A DNA stretch of 64,000 bases from Microbacterium sp. zg-B96 (GTDB lineage: Bacteria > Actinomycetota > Actinomycetes > Actinomycetales > Microbacteriaceae), in assembly GCF_030246865.1 (NCBI RefSeq), contig NZ_CP126738.1, positions 868,001-932,000 on the forward strand, read 5' to 3'. Shown here one piece after another: positions 25,650 through 34,408 of this stretch (position 1 is its first letter; each line of letters starts with the position of its first letter). Below the pieces are notes generated by a model. The model searched no databases and had not been told where the DNA came from. It was given only the letters and a program-made list of their open reading frames with translations. Both the position numbers and the translations under genes were made by a program.

Positions 25650-26876
25650 TCACGTCGCGAGCAGGCGGCCCAGGTGCCCCCCGACGGCCCCCGTCTCGAT
25701 GAGGAAACCGTCGTGGCCGTAGTCGCTGGAGAGCACCACCGCCTGGTCACCGTCGAGGGTCGTGGGGATGCCGCGGGCGATGCGGTGCTGGCCGTCGATC
25801 GGGAACAGCCGGTCGCTGTCGATGCCGAGCACGAGCGCCGTGGCCGTCACGCGTGACAGTGCGTCCTCGATGCCGCCGCGGTCGCGGCCCACGTCGTGGG
25901 AGTCCATCGCCTCCACCAGCACGAGGTAGCTGTTGGCGTCGAAGCGCCGCGTGAACTTGTTGCCGTGGAAGTCGAGGTAGGACTCCACGGCGAAGCGGCC
26001 GCCGTGGCCCAGCGGGCTCTTGCCCGACTGCCAGGAGCGCTGGAACCGCTGGTTGAGCTCGGTGGGGCTGCGGTAGTTCAGCAGCGCCATCCGCCGCGCC
26101 AGCGCCAGGCCGCGGTGCGGCCCGTCGCCGTCGCCGGAGTCGTAGTACTCCCCGCCCTGGAAGCGCGGGTCGATCTGGATCGCCTCCAGCTGCACCGAGT
26201 TCAGCGCGATCTGGTCGGCGGTGTTGGCCGGGGGAGCGGAGAGGATCGCGACGCGCTGCAGCCGGTCCGGCAGTGCGACTGCCCATTCCAGGGCGTGCAT
26301 GCCGCCCATCGAGCCGCCGATGACGGCGGCCCACACGTCGATGCCGAGGGCGTCGGCCAGGCGGGCCTGTGCGGCGACCTGGTCGCGGATCGTGAGGTAC
26401 GGGAAGCGCGAGGCCCACTCGTAGCCGTCGGGGGCGATGCTGGCAGGTCCGGTGGATCCCTGGCATCCACCCAGCATGTTCGGCGCCACGACGAACCAGC
26501 GGTCGGTGTCGATGGGGGCGCCGGGTCCGACGATGGCGTCCCACCAGCCGGCGGTGGGATGTCCCGGGGTTGCGGGTCCACGGACGTGGCTGTCGCCGGT
26601 GAGGGCGTGGAGGATGAGCACCGCGTTGTCGCGCGCCGGGTTCAGCGCGCCCCACGTCTCGTACGCCAGTCGCAGCGCAGGCAGCTCCCGCCCGCTCTCG
26701 GTTCCGAACGCGCCGAACGCTGCGAACCGGCGCTCGCCGTCGGGGTCGCCGTCACGCCATGCGCCGGTGGCGGGCGGGCGGCCCAGCAGCAGGCGCGCGT
26801 CGGCCTCGGTCACCGGCGCGGAGGGCACGGTGTCTTCGGAGGTCTGCCAGTCCACCTCCCCATTGTCGGGGGTCAT
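25650..26876 (-). CDS. metX: Homoserine O-acetyltransferase
   Basis: 408 residues, alpha/beta-hydrolase fold. The nucleophile elbow is GGSMGGMHALEW, the catalytic Asp lies in LGIDSDRLFP, and the His in DYGHDGFLIETG. The oxyanion region LTGDSHV and GPGAPIDTDRWFVVAPNMLGGCQGSTGP are MetX hallmarks. It activates homoserine for direct sulfhydrylation by MetY (encoded 2 kb upstream on the same strand). The ATG at 26876 lies in a short divergent gap shared with the squalene-cyclase-like gene. Confidence 0.95.
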   Translation of the reverse strand: MTPDNGEVDWQTSEDTVPSAPVTEADARLLLGRPPATGAWRDGDPDGERRFAAFGAFGTESGRELPALRLAYETWGALNPARDNAVLILHALTGDSHVRGPATPGHPTAGWWDAIVGPGAPIDTDRWFVVAPNMLGGCQGSTGPASIAPDGYEWASRFPYLTIRDQVAAQARLADALGIDVWAAVIGGSMGGMHALEWAVALPDRLQRVAILSAPPANTADQIALNSVQLEAIQIDPRFQGGEYYDSGDGDGPHRGLALARRMALLNYRSPTELNQRFQRSWQSGKSPLGHGGRFAVESYLDFHGNKFTRRFDANSYLVLVEAMDSHDVGRDRGGIEDALSRVTATALVLGIDSDRLFPIDGQHRIARGIPTTLDGDQAVVLSSDYGHDGFLIETGAVGGHLGRLLAT

Positions 26877-26914
26877 AGCCGTCGTGGCGTGCGTGTTACG
26901 CGCCGCGATCGCGG

Positions 26915-26920
26915 TATCGT
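26915..26920 (+). promoter_or_regulatory. -10 hexamer TATCGT, leaderless start
   Basis: TATCGT ends 6 nt before the ATG at 26927. Confidence 0.6.
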
Positions 26921-26926
26921 CCGGCC

Positions 26927-27868
26927 ATGAGCGCGATCGACTACCTCCTGGACTCCGACCCGGCCATCCGCTGGCAGGTTCTGCGGGATCTGACGGATGC
27001 CGCGCCGGCAGAGGTGGCCGCCGAACGTGGCCGGGTGGCCACCGAGGGGTGGGGTGCACGGCTACTCGCCGAGCAGGGCGAGGACGGACTGTGGGACGGG
27101 GGCACCTATCGGCCCGGCTGGGTGGACGAGAGCCGCCCGTTCTACGACGCCTGGTCCGCCACGCACCCGTCGCTGGAGCTGCTGCGCGCGTTCGGCCCCG
27201 ACCCGGCGGCGCCGGAGGTGGTGCGCGCGATCACCCGGGTCCGCGAGAACGTCCGCTGGGAGAACGAGGGACAGCCGTACTTCGCGGGCGAGGTCGAGCC
27301 GTGCATCAACGGCGGTGCGCTGGCCAATGCCGCCTTCTTCGGGCAGGACGGTCGCTCGATCGTCGAGACGCTGCTGTCCGGTCAGCTGGCCGATGGCGGC
27401 TGGAACTGCTGGGACGAGGACGGCACGAGCCGTTCGTCCTTCCACTCCACGATCTGCGCGCTCGAAGGTCTGTGGGCGTGGGAGCAGGCGGGCGCCGGAT
27501 CGGGCGCCGCGACCGCTGCCCGGCTGCGCGGCGAGGAGTACCTGCTGGAGCGTCGCCTCCTGCGACGCGTCTCCACCGGGGAGCTCATCGACCCCCGCTT
27601 CGCGATGCCGTCCTTCCCCACCCGCTGGTACTACGACGTGCTGCGGGCTCTCGACTACTTGCGGTCGGCACGGCCGGATCGCGACGACCGCTGTGCGGAG
27701 GCGATCGACCTGGTCCGTGCGAAGATGCTCCCCTTCGGGATGTGGAAGCTCGAGCTGATCCATCAGGGCCCCACGCTGTTCGATCTCGACGACGAGAACG
27801 AGGGATTCCCGAGCCGCTGGGTGACGCTGCGCGCGCTACGGGTGCTGCGGTGGTGGGACGGCGCCTGA
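26927..27868 (+). CDS. Squalene-cyclase/prenyltransferase-repeat-like protein, 313 aa
   Basis: All-helical alpha/alpha-barrel-like protein. QW-type repeats are suggested by GLWDGGTYRPGW and LADGGWNCWDEDGTSRSSFHSTICALEGLWAW. The DXDD protonating motif of true triterpene cyclases is not apparent, and the length is half of theirs, so cyclisation is unlikely. Homologues are widespread and uncharacterised in actinobacteria. It is a single gene, convergent with the DUF2332 gene 8 nt away. Confidence 0.75.
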   Translation: MSAIDYLLDSDPAIRWQVLRDLTDAAPAEVAAERGRVATEGWGARLLAEQGEDGLWDGGTYRPGWVDESRPFYDAWSATHPSLELLRAFGPDPAAPEVVRAITRVRENVRWENEGQPYFAGEVEPCINGGALANAAFFGQDGRSIVETLLSGQLADGGWNCWDEDGTSRSSFHSTICALEGLWAWEQAGAGSGAATAARLRGEEYLLERRLLRRVSTGELIDPRFAMPSFPTRWYYDVLRALDYLRSARPDRDDRCAEAIDLVRAKMLPFGMWKLELIHQGPTLFDLDDENEGFPSRWVTLRALRVLRWWDGA

Positions 27869-27876
27869 GTCGCGGA

Positions 27877-28875
27877 CTATGCGGCGCCGAACGGGCGCAC
27901 CTCGTAGGTCGCGCCGTGCTGGCCGGCCAGGGCCATCGGAGCACCGTCGACGGACTGCACGAAGCGCCGATCGGTCTCGAGCGCGGGCGGCACGAAGGCG
28001 TCGACGGAGGGCAGCGTCCCCGACGACTCGTTCGAGATCCACACGACACCGCCGCCGCGGACGGCGCGCACCTCGTCCACCAACTCGACGAAGCGCCGTC
28101 TCTCGTCAACGTCGAGGTACAGCAGCACGGCGCTGTGGAAGATCACCAGGGTGGCATCCGCCGGCGCCGAGGCCGCCACCTCGGGCAGTGTCTCCAGCAG
28201 ATTCCCGCGGACGATTCCGGGCGGATCGGCCGCCGCGATCTCTGCCGCTGCGCGGAGTCGCGCGACGCGGCCGGCGTGGTCGGGACCGGGCCACACCAGG
28301 GTCGCGAGCCAGCCGATCGCGTCGGGATCGGCGGCATCGATAGGCGCCAGATCGATGCCGCGGCGCCAGATGACGTCGGGGAGGCGCTCGGGGACGGCCG
28401 CGGCGTCGTCAATGCGACAGGGAACCACGACCGGGGAGTCGCCGAGCCGATGCGCGCCATCCGGTGCGGTGTACTCGTAGGCGTAGCGGTCGGGGAACAG
28501 GCACAGCCCGGCGGCGGTGCCGACCTCGAGCAGGGCGAGGGGGCCGGGGATCGCGGCCAGTTGCGGCAGCAGGGTCGCACACCGGGCCGGTTCGTTCGCC
28601 TGGGTGGTGCGCACCGCTGCCACCTCGACCACGCGATCCCAGTTCGCTGCGAGCCACTCCCGCCACTGCGGATACCCGGTGAGGGGGCTGCCAGCCCGGC
28701 GCGCGGCCGCGAAGATGCGGTTGGGTTGCCGCACCGGTGCGGGAAGCGCGGCGAGGCGGGCCAGGACCTCTCGGTCGCCCGCAATGCCGGTCGACCACTC
28801 CTCGTACAGCGGTGAGGTGCCGTGCGCCCAGCGTCGCCCGAAATCGTCGTAGGCGGCAGCGATGCGTTCGGTCAC
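27877..28875 (-). CDS. DUF2332 domain-containing protein
   Basis: 332 residues, soluble. Characteristic stretches are LALLEVGTAAGLCLFPDRYAYEY and IWRRGIDLAPIDAADPDAIGWLATLVWPG, then ILL-like VIFHSAVLLYLD. The EVGxxAGL glycine motif resembles a class I methyltransferase SAM-binding loop, so methyltransferase activity is plausible but unproven. It starts GTG at 28875, 17 nt after the metY stop, with its own leaderless -10 inside the metY 3' end. Confidence 0.85.
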   Translation of the reverse strand: MTERIAAAYDDFGRRWAHGTSPLYEEWSTGIAGDREVLARLAALPAPVRQPNRIFAAARRAGSPLTGYPQWREWLAANWDRVVEVAAVRTTQANEPARCATLLPQLAAIPGPLALLEVGTAAGLCLFPDRYAYEYTAPDGAHRLGDSPVVVPCRIDDAAAVPERLPDVIWRRGIDLAPIDAADPDAIGWLATLVWPGPDHAGRVARLRAAAEIAAADPPGIVRGNLLETLPEVAASAPADATLVIFHSAVLLYLDVDERRRFVELVDEVRAVRGGGVVWISNESSGTLPSVDAFVPPALETDRRFVQSVDGAPMALAGQHGATYEVRPFGAA

Positions 28876-28882
28876 GCAGACC

Positions 28883-28888
28883 AGCGTA
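28883..28888 (-). promoter_or_regulatory. -10 hexamer TACGCT, leaderless start of the DUF2332 gene
   Basis: On the minus strand TACGCT ends 7 nt before the GTG at 28875. Confidence 0.5.
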
Positions 28889-28892
28889 TGGC

Positions 28893-30215
28893 TCAGGCGC
28901 GCGCGGCCTCCGACAGGCGGCGGGCGGCGGCCAGCGCCTGCGCCAGGTCGGCCTTGAGGTCCTCGACGCTCTCGATGCCGACCGACAGACGCACCAGGCC
29001 CGGCGTGACGCCGGACGTGAGCTGCTGCTCCGGCGTGAGCTGCGAGTGCGTGGTGGATGCCGGGTGGATCACGAGCGAGCGCACATCGCCGATGTTGGCG
29101 AGGTGGCTGAACAGTTCCAGCGAGTTGACGAACTCGCGCCCCGCCGCAACGCCCCCCTTGAGCTCGAACGACAGCACCGCGCCGACGCCCTTGGGCGCGT
29201 AGGTGTTCGCGGCGGCGTACCAGGGGGAGGTGGGAAGGCCGGAGTAGAACACTGCGGCCACGTCGTCCTGACTCTCCAGCCACTCCGCGATCTCCTGCGC
29301 GTTCTGCACGTGGCGTTCGATGCGCAGCGACAGCGTCTCGATGCCCTGCAGCAGCAGCCACGCGCTGATCGGCGAGATCGCCGCACCCAGGTCGCGCAGC
29401 AGCTGCACGCGGGCCTTGATGATGTAGGCCAGCCCATCGCCGACGGCGGTCGTGTAGGAGGCGCCGTGGTAGGACGGGTCCGGTTCGGTCAGCCCGGGGA
29501 ACTTCTCGACGTTCTTGGACCATTCGAAGCGCCCGCCGTCGACGATGATGCCGCCGATGGTGGTGCCGTGGCCGCCGAGGAACTTGGTGGCGGAGTGCAC
29601 GATGATGTCGGCGCCGTGCTCGAACGGACGGATCAGATAGGGCGTCGCGATCGTGTTGTCGACGATCAGCGGCACCCCGGCTTCGTGCGCGATGTCGGCG
29701 ACGGTGCGGATGTCGAGCACGTTGATCTGCGGATTGCCGATCGTCTCGGCGAAGAACAGCTTGGTGTTGGGCCGCACTGCCCGACGCCACTCCTCGGGGT
29801 CGTCCTGGTTCTCCACGAAGGTCGTCTCGATGCCGAGCTTGGCCAGGGTGTACTTGAACAGGTTGTAGGTGCCGCCATAGATGGAGCTCGACGAGACGAG
29901 GTGGTCGCCGGCCTGGGCGATGTTGAGCACCGCGAAGGTCTCCGCGGCCTGGCCGCTGGCGACCAGCAGCGCGCCGGTGCCACCCTCGAGTGCGGCGACC
30001 CGCTGCTCGACGACATCCTGCGTCGGGTTCTGGATGCGGGTGTAGATGTTGCCGAACTCCGCCAGCGCGAACAGGTTCGCGGCGTGATCGGCGCTGTCGA
30101 ACACGTAGGAGGTCGTCTGGTAGATCGGCGTGGCGCGCGCCTTGGTCACCGGATCCGGCGCGGCGCCGGAGTGGACCTGCTTGGTCTCGAAGCGCCAGTT
30201 CTCGGGTGCGGACAT
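28893..30215 (-). CDS. metY: O-acetylhomoserine sulfhydrylase
   Basis: 440 residues, PLP gamma-family. The Schiff-base lysine sits in [33 protein letters not shown] and the [16 protein letters not shown] segment are MetY-typical. It converts O-acetylhomoserine and sulfide to homocysteine, completing direct sulfhydrylation with metX. It has a good Shine-Dalgarno (AGGAG) and a leader of about 40 nt or more, unlike the leaderless neighbours. Confidence 0.95.
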   Translation of the reverse strand: MSAPENWRFETKQVHSGAAPDPVTKARATPIYQTTSYVFDSADHAANLFALAEFGNIYTRIQNPTQDVVEQRVAALEGGTGALLVASGQAAETFAVLNIAQAGDHLVSSSSIYGGTYNLFKYTLAKLGIETTFVENQDDPEEWRRAVRPNTKLFFAETIGNPQINVLDIRTVADIAHEAGVPLIVDNTIATPYLIRPFEHGADIIVHSATKFLGGHGTTIGGIIVDGGRFEWSKNVEKFPGLTEPDPSYHGASYTTAVGDGLAYIIKARVQLLRDLGAAISPISAWLLLQGIETLSLRIERHVQNAQEIAEWLESQDDVAAVFYSGLPTSPWYAAANTYAPKGVGAVLSFELKGGVAAGREFVNSLELFSHLANIGDVRSLVIHPASTTHSQLTPEQQLTSGVTPGLVRLSVGIESVEDLKADLAQALAAARRLSEAARA

Positions 30216-30263
30216 GATGACTCCTGAATGTCGGGTGGGCCACGGGTACCACGGCCTGGTCCG

Positions 30264-30294
30264 AGGTTACGGATAAGTCCCGTTGTCAACAACG
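30264..30294 (-). promoter_or_regulatory. metY promoter region with an inverted repeat over the -35
   Basis: A perfect -35 (TTGACA on the minus strand, 30284-30289) lies within CGTTGT-N2-ACAACG (30281-30294). A TAACCT at 30264-30269 could be the -10, although the 14-nt spacing is short. The inverted repeat is a candidate repressor site for methionine/cysteine control. Confidence 0.4.
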
Positions 30295-30323
30295 ACGCGG
30301 AAATGTGACGTAACGCGCGGGAG

Positions 30324-30329
30324 TACGGT
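30324..30329 (+). promoter_or_regulatory. -10 hexamer TACGGT, leaderless start of the SDR gene
   Basis: TACGGT ends 7 nt before the ATG at 30337. Confidence 0.5.
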
Positions 30330-30336
30330 GGGAGCC

Positions 30337-31119
30337 ATGACACGACGTGCGGTGGTGACCGGAGCCAGCTCAGGGATCGGGGAGGCCACGGTGCGGGCAC
30401 TGCGCGCCGCTGGTTGGGATGTCGTCGGCGTGGCCCGGCGTGCGAACCGGCTGGCGGAGGTGGAAGCGCAGACGGGAGCGGCGGTGTACGCCGCCGACCT
30501 CACTCGGCAGGCCGACGTCGACGCGCTCGCGGAATGGCTGGAGGAGACCGGCCCCGTACATGCGCTGGTGCAGGTCGCCGGCGGCGCTCGTGGCACCGAC
30601 CGCGTGGAGGACGGCAGCGCCGACGACTGGCGCTGGATGTTCGAGATCAACGTGGTCGCCGCCCAGATGCTGGTGGCCGCCCTGCTGCCGCAGTTGCGCC
30701 TGGCGGCTGGTGCCGACGGACACGCCGACACCGTCTTCGTGACCTCCACCGCCGCCCAGCGGGCCTACCCGGGCGGGGCCGGCTACAACGCGGCCAAGGC
30801 GGGGGAGTCGATGCTCGCCGCAGCACTGCGGCTGGAGCTCAACGGCGAGCCGATCCGCGTCGTCGAGATCGCCCCGGGAATGGTCTACACCGAGGAGTTC
30901 GCCCTCAACCGCCTGGGCGGCGACCGGTCTGCCGCCGAGAAGGTCTACGACGGCGTCGAGCAGCCGCTGGTGGCATCCGATGTCGCCGACGTCATCGCGT
31001 ACGCCCTCAACGCGCCGGGACATGTCAATCTGGACCTGGTCACGATGCGGCCCGTGGCGCAGTCGGCGCAGCACCTGCTCGCGCGCGGCCCGCTGCGGCC
31101 TCGCCTGCCCCTCGAGTGA
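30337..31119 (+). CDS. SDR-family oxidoreductase (YdfG/serine dehydrogenase-like)
   Basis: 260 residues, Rossmann fold. The cofactor motif is TGASSGIGEATV, with RRANR following beta-2, which favours NADP(H). The catalytic Ser in STAAQ and YNAAK (Tyr-x3-Lys) are present, as is PGMVYTEEF. It resembles short-chain dehydrogenases acting on 3-hydroxy acids such as serine; the substrate is not determined. Confidence 0.88.
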   Translation: MTRRAVVTGASSGIGEATVRALRAAGWDVVGVARRANRLAEVEAQTGAAVYAADLTRQADVDALAEWLEETGPVHALVQVAGGARGTDRVEDGSADDWRWMFEINVVAAQMLVAALLPQLRLAAGADGHADTVFVTSTAAQRAYPGGAGYNAAKAGESMLAAALRLELNGEPIRVVEIAPGMVYTEEFALNRLGGDRSAAEKVYDGVEQPLVASDVADVIAYALNAPGHVNLDLVTMRPVAQSAQHLLARGPLRPRLPLE

Positions 31120-31150
31120 CGCCGGAACGGACCTGCGGGCGCCGCGCTGA

Positions 31151-32512
31151 CTAGAACGGTGCGGGTTCTTCGATGGCGGCGAGGGCCATGAATTCCAGCA
31201 CCCGGCGGGGGATGTCGGTGTAGACCCGGCCGGTGGGGCTGGTCCATTCCAGGATGCCGTCGGCTTTCTGCACCACGCTCCACGCGGTGCCGTGCTTGAC
31301 CGGGTGATGTCGCCCCGGGCACAGGTTCGCGAGATTGGTCAGGCAGGTCGGCCCACCCAGCGCCGCGTCGTGGGTGTGGTCGAGGTCGCACTGACGGGCC
31401 GGTCTTCGACACCCCAGGAACCGGCAGTGCTCGTCGCGGGCGTCGAGGTGTCTGCGCATCTCCCGGGTCGGCCGGTAAGTGAGGACCTGCTGCACCGCGC
31501 CCGTGGTGGGTGAGGTGAACAGCCGTTCCCACACCTCGGCGGTCGCGGCGAGGCGCCTGGCGGTATCGGGGGCGATCGGTCCGTACCCGACCAGCTCGGC
31601 CGGCTCGTCGCCGACGCCGATGAGGGTGTGGGCGGGGATGACGATCTGCACCTGCGCGACGATCGGTGTCCCTTCCGGGATGCTCCCGGTTGCACTGGGT
31701 GCGGTGGCGTGTCCGGTGAGCAGCAGGTCGGTGAGCACGTCCGCGCGGATCTGATCCATGGTGCGCGTATCGGTCGCGATCACATCCGCGGCGATCACTT
31801 CGGCTTCGGCTTCGGCTTCGGCTTCGGCCTCCGCTGCGGCTTTGACTGCGGCACGATGCGCGTCCGCGATCTGGCGGGCGTGCTGGTTCAGCCGGTCCCG
31901 CATCGCGTAGATCAACTCCGCCGGCAGCAGCGCGGCCAGTTCGGCCATCCCGTCGTCCAGGTCCCGCACCCACACCCGCCGGCCGGCCGCGGCCTCCTTG
32001 TGGCGTTCTTCCAACGGCACCGGGTTGAGTCGCTGCGCGAGCATCAGGATCGTCGGCTTCGCCCGTCCCGGGGTGTCCTGCTCCGCCACGACGAGCGCCG
32101 CCTGTTCGAACCGGGCCCGCGCGTCGGGGTCGGTGATCCGGGCGCCGGCGTCCTGGATGAGCCGGACATGAACCCGGTCGATGCGATCCTCCCGCAGCGC
32201 CCTGAACGTCGCGGGGAACTCATCCACGAGCACGGTCGCGTCGTGCATCCGGTCGCGCATGCCGTCGTCGGAGCGGCGCAGCACCGCGCCGACTTCCGCG
32301 GCCATCGACCGCAATGGCATCTCCCTTTCCCGACCGTCACTGGTGGGGATGCGGGCGGTCTCCGCCTCCGCAACAGCCTCCGCCTGCGACAGGAACCACA
32401 CCTCGTCGGCATCGGCCTGCGCCCGACGCCGCCGCACCTCCTCCAGCCCGGAGATCACCTGCTCATGCGACAGCACTGCCGTCGGGGCGGTGGTGGTCGG
32501 GGAGGTGTTCAT
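31151..32512 (-). CDS. DUF222 and HNH endonuclease domain protein (13E12-repeat type)
   Basis: 453 residues. The N-terminal DUF222 region (about 20-300) is followed by an HNH domain: CRFLGCRRPARQCDLDHTHD ... NLANLCPGRHHPVKH. These proteins occur in many copies in actinobacterial genomes. Their function is unknown, and many are thought to be mobile or selfish. An Ala-Glu repeat at about residues 228-238 is encoded by a hexanucleotide tandem repeat. A CAGAAT -10 (32520-32525) lies 7 nt before the ATG. Base composition matches the surroundings. Confidence 0.88.
   Translation of the reverse strand: MNTSPTTTAPTAVLSHEQVISGLEEVRRRRAQADADEVWFLSQAEAVAEAETARIPTSDGREREMPLRSMAAEVGAVLRRSDDGMRDRMHDATVLVDEFPATFRALREDRIDRVHVRLIQDAGARITDPDARARFEQAALVVAEQDTPGRAKPTILMLAQRLNPVPLEERHKEAAAGRRVWVRDLDDGMAELAALLPAELIYAMRDRLNQHARQIADAHRAAVKAAAEAEAEAEAEAEVIAADVIATDTRTMDQIRADVLTDLLLTGHATAPSATGSIPEGTPIVAQVQIVIPAHTLIGVGDEPAELVGYGPIAPDTARRLAATAEVWERLFTSPTTGAVQQVLTYRPTREMRRHLDARDEHCRFLGCRRPARQCDLDHTHDAALGGPTCLTNLANLCPGRHHPVKHGTAWSVVQKADGILEWTSPTGRVYTDIPRRVLEFMALAAIEEPAPF
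31801..31830. repeat. Hexanucleotide tandem repeat in the DUF222-HNH gene
   Basis: Unit CGGCTT, four exact copies and one variant (CGGCCT). It encodes alternating Ala-Glu, so changes in copy number keep the frame. Confidence 0.8.
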
Positions 32513-32575
32513 ACCCCCGATTCTGCCGACCCCCTCCGACATTGCGACCCACCGAAACCGACGCTGATCAGGGGT

Positions 32576-32584
32576 TGTGGATAA
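32576..32584 (-). promoter_or_regulatory. Perfect DnaA-box 9-mer (TTATCCACA)
   Basis: The plus strand reads TGTGGATAA, 64 nt upstream of the DUF222-HNH start. It is an isolated box, the second in the window. Confidence 0.35.
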
Positions 32585-32649
32585 CTCACCACATCCCCGC
32601 CTGGGGAGGAAACGCGACCGATCCTCCACCCACCGCCCCGGACCATAAC

Positions 32650-32707
32650 TCAGGAAGAACCGGCCACCGGCACCCGCAGGCCCCCACCGGCACCCCGTTC
32701 TTCCTGA
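32650..32707. repeat. Inverted repeat in the HNH-udg intergenic region
   Basis: Perfect 11-bp arms (TCAGGAAGAAC / GTTCTTCCTGA) flank a 36-nt centre. The centre holds two direct copies of CCACCGGCACCC. The purpose is unclear; it is not a conventional terminator, since both flanking genes are transcribed away from it. Confidence 0.5.
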
Positions 32708-32746
32708 ATTGCGCGCCGGCGTCGGGGAGCACTCGCGCGCCGTCCG

Positions 32747-32752
32747 TAGGCT
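32747..32752 (+). promoter_or_regulatory. -10 hexamer TAGGCT, leaderless start of the uracil-DNA glycosylase gene
   Basis: TAGGCT ends 6 nt before the GTG at 32759, supporting this start over the internal ATGs. Confidence 0.55.
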
Positions 32753-32758
32753 GGACCG

Positions 32759-33484
32759 GTGTGGACGGAGCAGAACATGGCGATGACCCTGCCCGAACTG
32801 GCTGATGCCGGGCTGATGGATGCCGGGTGGGCGCAGGCCTTGGCGCCCGTCGCCGACGACATCGCCGCTCTTGGGGAACGGCTGCGAGCCGAGACGGCCG
32901 CCGGCCGCGGCTACCTGCCCGCCGGCGAGCGGGTGCTGCGGGCCTTCCAGCGGCCGTTGGCCGACGTGCGGGTGCTGATCGTCGGCCAGGACCCTTATCC
33001 GACGCCGGGGCACCCCATCGGGCTGTCGTTCGCGGTGGACGCCGACGTGCGCCCGCTGCCGCGGAGCCTGCGCAACATCTACCGCGAGCTCGAGGACGAC
33101 CTCGGCATCCCGCCGGCCGAGCACGGCGATCTGTCGGCGTGGAGCGATCAGGGCGTCATGCTGCTCAACCGTGTGCTCACGGTCGCGCCCGGGGTTCCCG
33201 CGTCGCACCGCGGCTGGGGATGGGAGAGGGTGACCGAGCACGCGATCCGGGTGCTGGTTGCGCGCGAGCGGCCGCTGGTGGCGATCCTGTGGGGGAGGGA
33301 TGCCGCAGCTCTCGGTCCGCTCTTGGGGGCGACGCCGCGCGTGGAGTCCGCTCATCCCTCGCCGCTGTCGGCATCCCGCGGATTCTTCGGCTCGAAGCCC
33401 TTCTCCCGCGTCGATGCGCTGCTCACGCAGCAGGGCGGGACGGCCGTGGATTGGCGACTTCCCCCCGCCTCGGCCCTAGGCTGA
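32759..33484 (+). CDS. ung: Uracil-DNA glycosylase, family 1
   Basis: 241 residues. It removes uracil from DNA. The water-activating Asp is in [16 protein letters not shown], the catalytic His in [15 protein letters not shown] (minor-groove loop), and LLNRVLTV is the conserved Asn-containing pyrimidine pocket. The GTG at 32759 fits the leaderless -10. The downstream GNAT gene begins 5 nt after the stop but has its own -10 inside the end of this gene. Confidence 0.94.
   Translation: MWTEQNMAMTLPELADAGLMDAGWAQALAPVADDIAALGERLRAETAAGRGYLPAGERVLRAFQRPLADVRVLIVGQDPYPTPGHPIGLSFAVDADVRPLPRSLRNIYRELEDDLGIPPAEHGDLSAWSDQGVMLLNRVLTVAPGVPASHRGWGWERVTEHAIRVLVARERPLVAILWGRDAAALGPLLGATPRVESAHPSPLSASRGFFGSKPFSRVDALLTQQGGTAVDWRLPPASALG
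33477..33482 (+). promoter_or_regulatory. -10 hexamer TAGGCT, leaderless start of the GNAT gene
   Basis: TAGGCT ends 7 nt before the ATG at 33490 and lies in the last codons of ung. Confidence 0.45.
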
Positions 33485-33489
33485 CGGTC

Positions 33490-34113
33490 ATGCTGGAGGA
33501 CGAGTACGATCGCGACCGCAGACGCCTGCCGTGGCATCTGCGCCGCCGGGCGGAGCCGGAGCAGCCGTTCTCCTTCGTCATCCGCGCCGCCGAGGTGGGC
33601 GACGTGCCCGACATCCGGGAGATCTACAACCACTACGTCACCAACTCGGTCGTCACGTTCGACGAGAAGAGGTGGTCGATCGCGCAGTGGCGCGACAAGC
33701 TGACCCACGCGCAGAAACTGGGGCTGCCGTTCCTGGTGGCCCAGTCGCCGTCGGGGCAGATCCTCGGTTACGCGTACGTCTCGCCGCTGTCCAGCAAATC
33801 GGGGTACCGCTACAGCGTGGAGGACTCGATCTACCTCGGTCAGGCGGCCACCGGCAAGGGGCTCGGCCGGGCGTTGCTGGAGGCGCTCATCGAGGCGAGC
33901 GAGCAGGCAGGCATCCGGGAAATGGTCGCGATCATCAGTGACCGGGGGGCGGAGGCATCCGTCGCCCTCCACGAGAAGCTCGGCTTCGTCGAGGTGGGCC
34001 GCATGGGGCGCGTGGGCCACAAGTTCGGCCGCTGGCTCGGCACGATCTATATGCAGAAGTCGCTGAACCCGGTCAAGAAGCGGGGTCTGTTCGGGCGGTT
34101 GCGCGAAGGCTGA
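33490..34113 (+). CDS. GNAT N-acetyltransferase, phosphinothricin acetyltransferase-like
   Basis: 207 residues. Pat-like features are RAAEVGDVPDIREIYNHYVTNSVVTFDEK near residue 32, YRYSVEDSIYLGQAATGKGLGRALLEAL (acetyl-CoA pyrophosphate loop) and HEKLGFVEVGRMGRVGHKFGRWLGTIYMQK. The typical substrate is an amino-group-bearing amino acid analogue such as methionine sulfone or phosphinothricin. A charged N-terminal extension of about 28 residues is atypical. Its last 41 nt overlap the end of the convergent emfourin-type gene. Confidence 0.87.
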   Translation: MLEDEYDRDRRRLPWHLRRRAEPEQPFSFVIRAAEVGDVPDIREIYNHYVTNSVVTFDEKRWSIAQWRDKLTHAQKLGLPFLVAQSPSGQILGYAYVSPLSSKSGYRYSVEDSIYLGQAATGKGLGRALLEALIEASEQAGIREMVAIISDRGAEASVALHEKLGFVEVGRMGRVGHKFGRWLGTIYMQKSLNPVKKRGLFGRLREG

Positions 34114-34408
34114 CCTCGGGCCAGGCTCGCACCGCGTCGATCAGCGCGCGCCACGGCCCCTGCACGTCGGCGTCGGGCAGGTCGGCCTCGTGTTTCGTGG
34201 CACCGGCCTCGGCGCTCACCCGCCAGCAGAAGCGATCGGCGCCGGAGGCGTCACCGGGGGATCGGTCCCAGGGGCACTGTTCGATCAGCGTGACCCACTC
34301 GCCGGCCTCTTCCCCCACCGGGGCGGCCCGCCACTGCCGGCGCATGCCGGCGATGCCGCCGGTGCGCACCACCGTCACCGTGACAGACGGCTCATCCTGC
34401 TGCTTCAT
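34073..34408 (-). CDS. Emfourin-type protealysin inhibitor
   Basis: 111 residues, no signal peptide. VTVTVVRTGGIAGMRRQW at the N-terminus and ADRFCWRVSAEAG in the middle match the family founded by Serratia emfourin, a tight inhibitor of the protealysin encoded with it. The gene overlaps the M4 protease gene by 17 nt on the same strand, the same protease-then-inhibitor order as in the Serratia operon. It probably keeps the cytosolic protease inactive until needed. Confidence 0.82.
   Translation of the reverse strand: MKQQDEPSVTVTVVRTGGIAGMRRQWRAAPVGEEAGEWVTLIEQCPWDRSPGDASGADRFCWRVSAEAGATKHEADLPDADVQGPWRALIDAVRAWPEVSLRATARTDPAS

Noticed and set aside
26927..27868. True squalene-hopene cyclase
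   Set aside because: Half the usual length and no DXDD motif visible.
28893..30340. SAM riboswitch upstream of metY
   Set aside because: The leader is too short and lacks the conserved SAM-riboswitch core blocks; only an inverted repeat over the -35 is seen.
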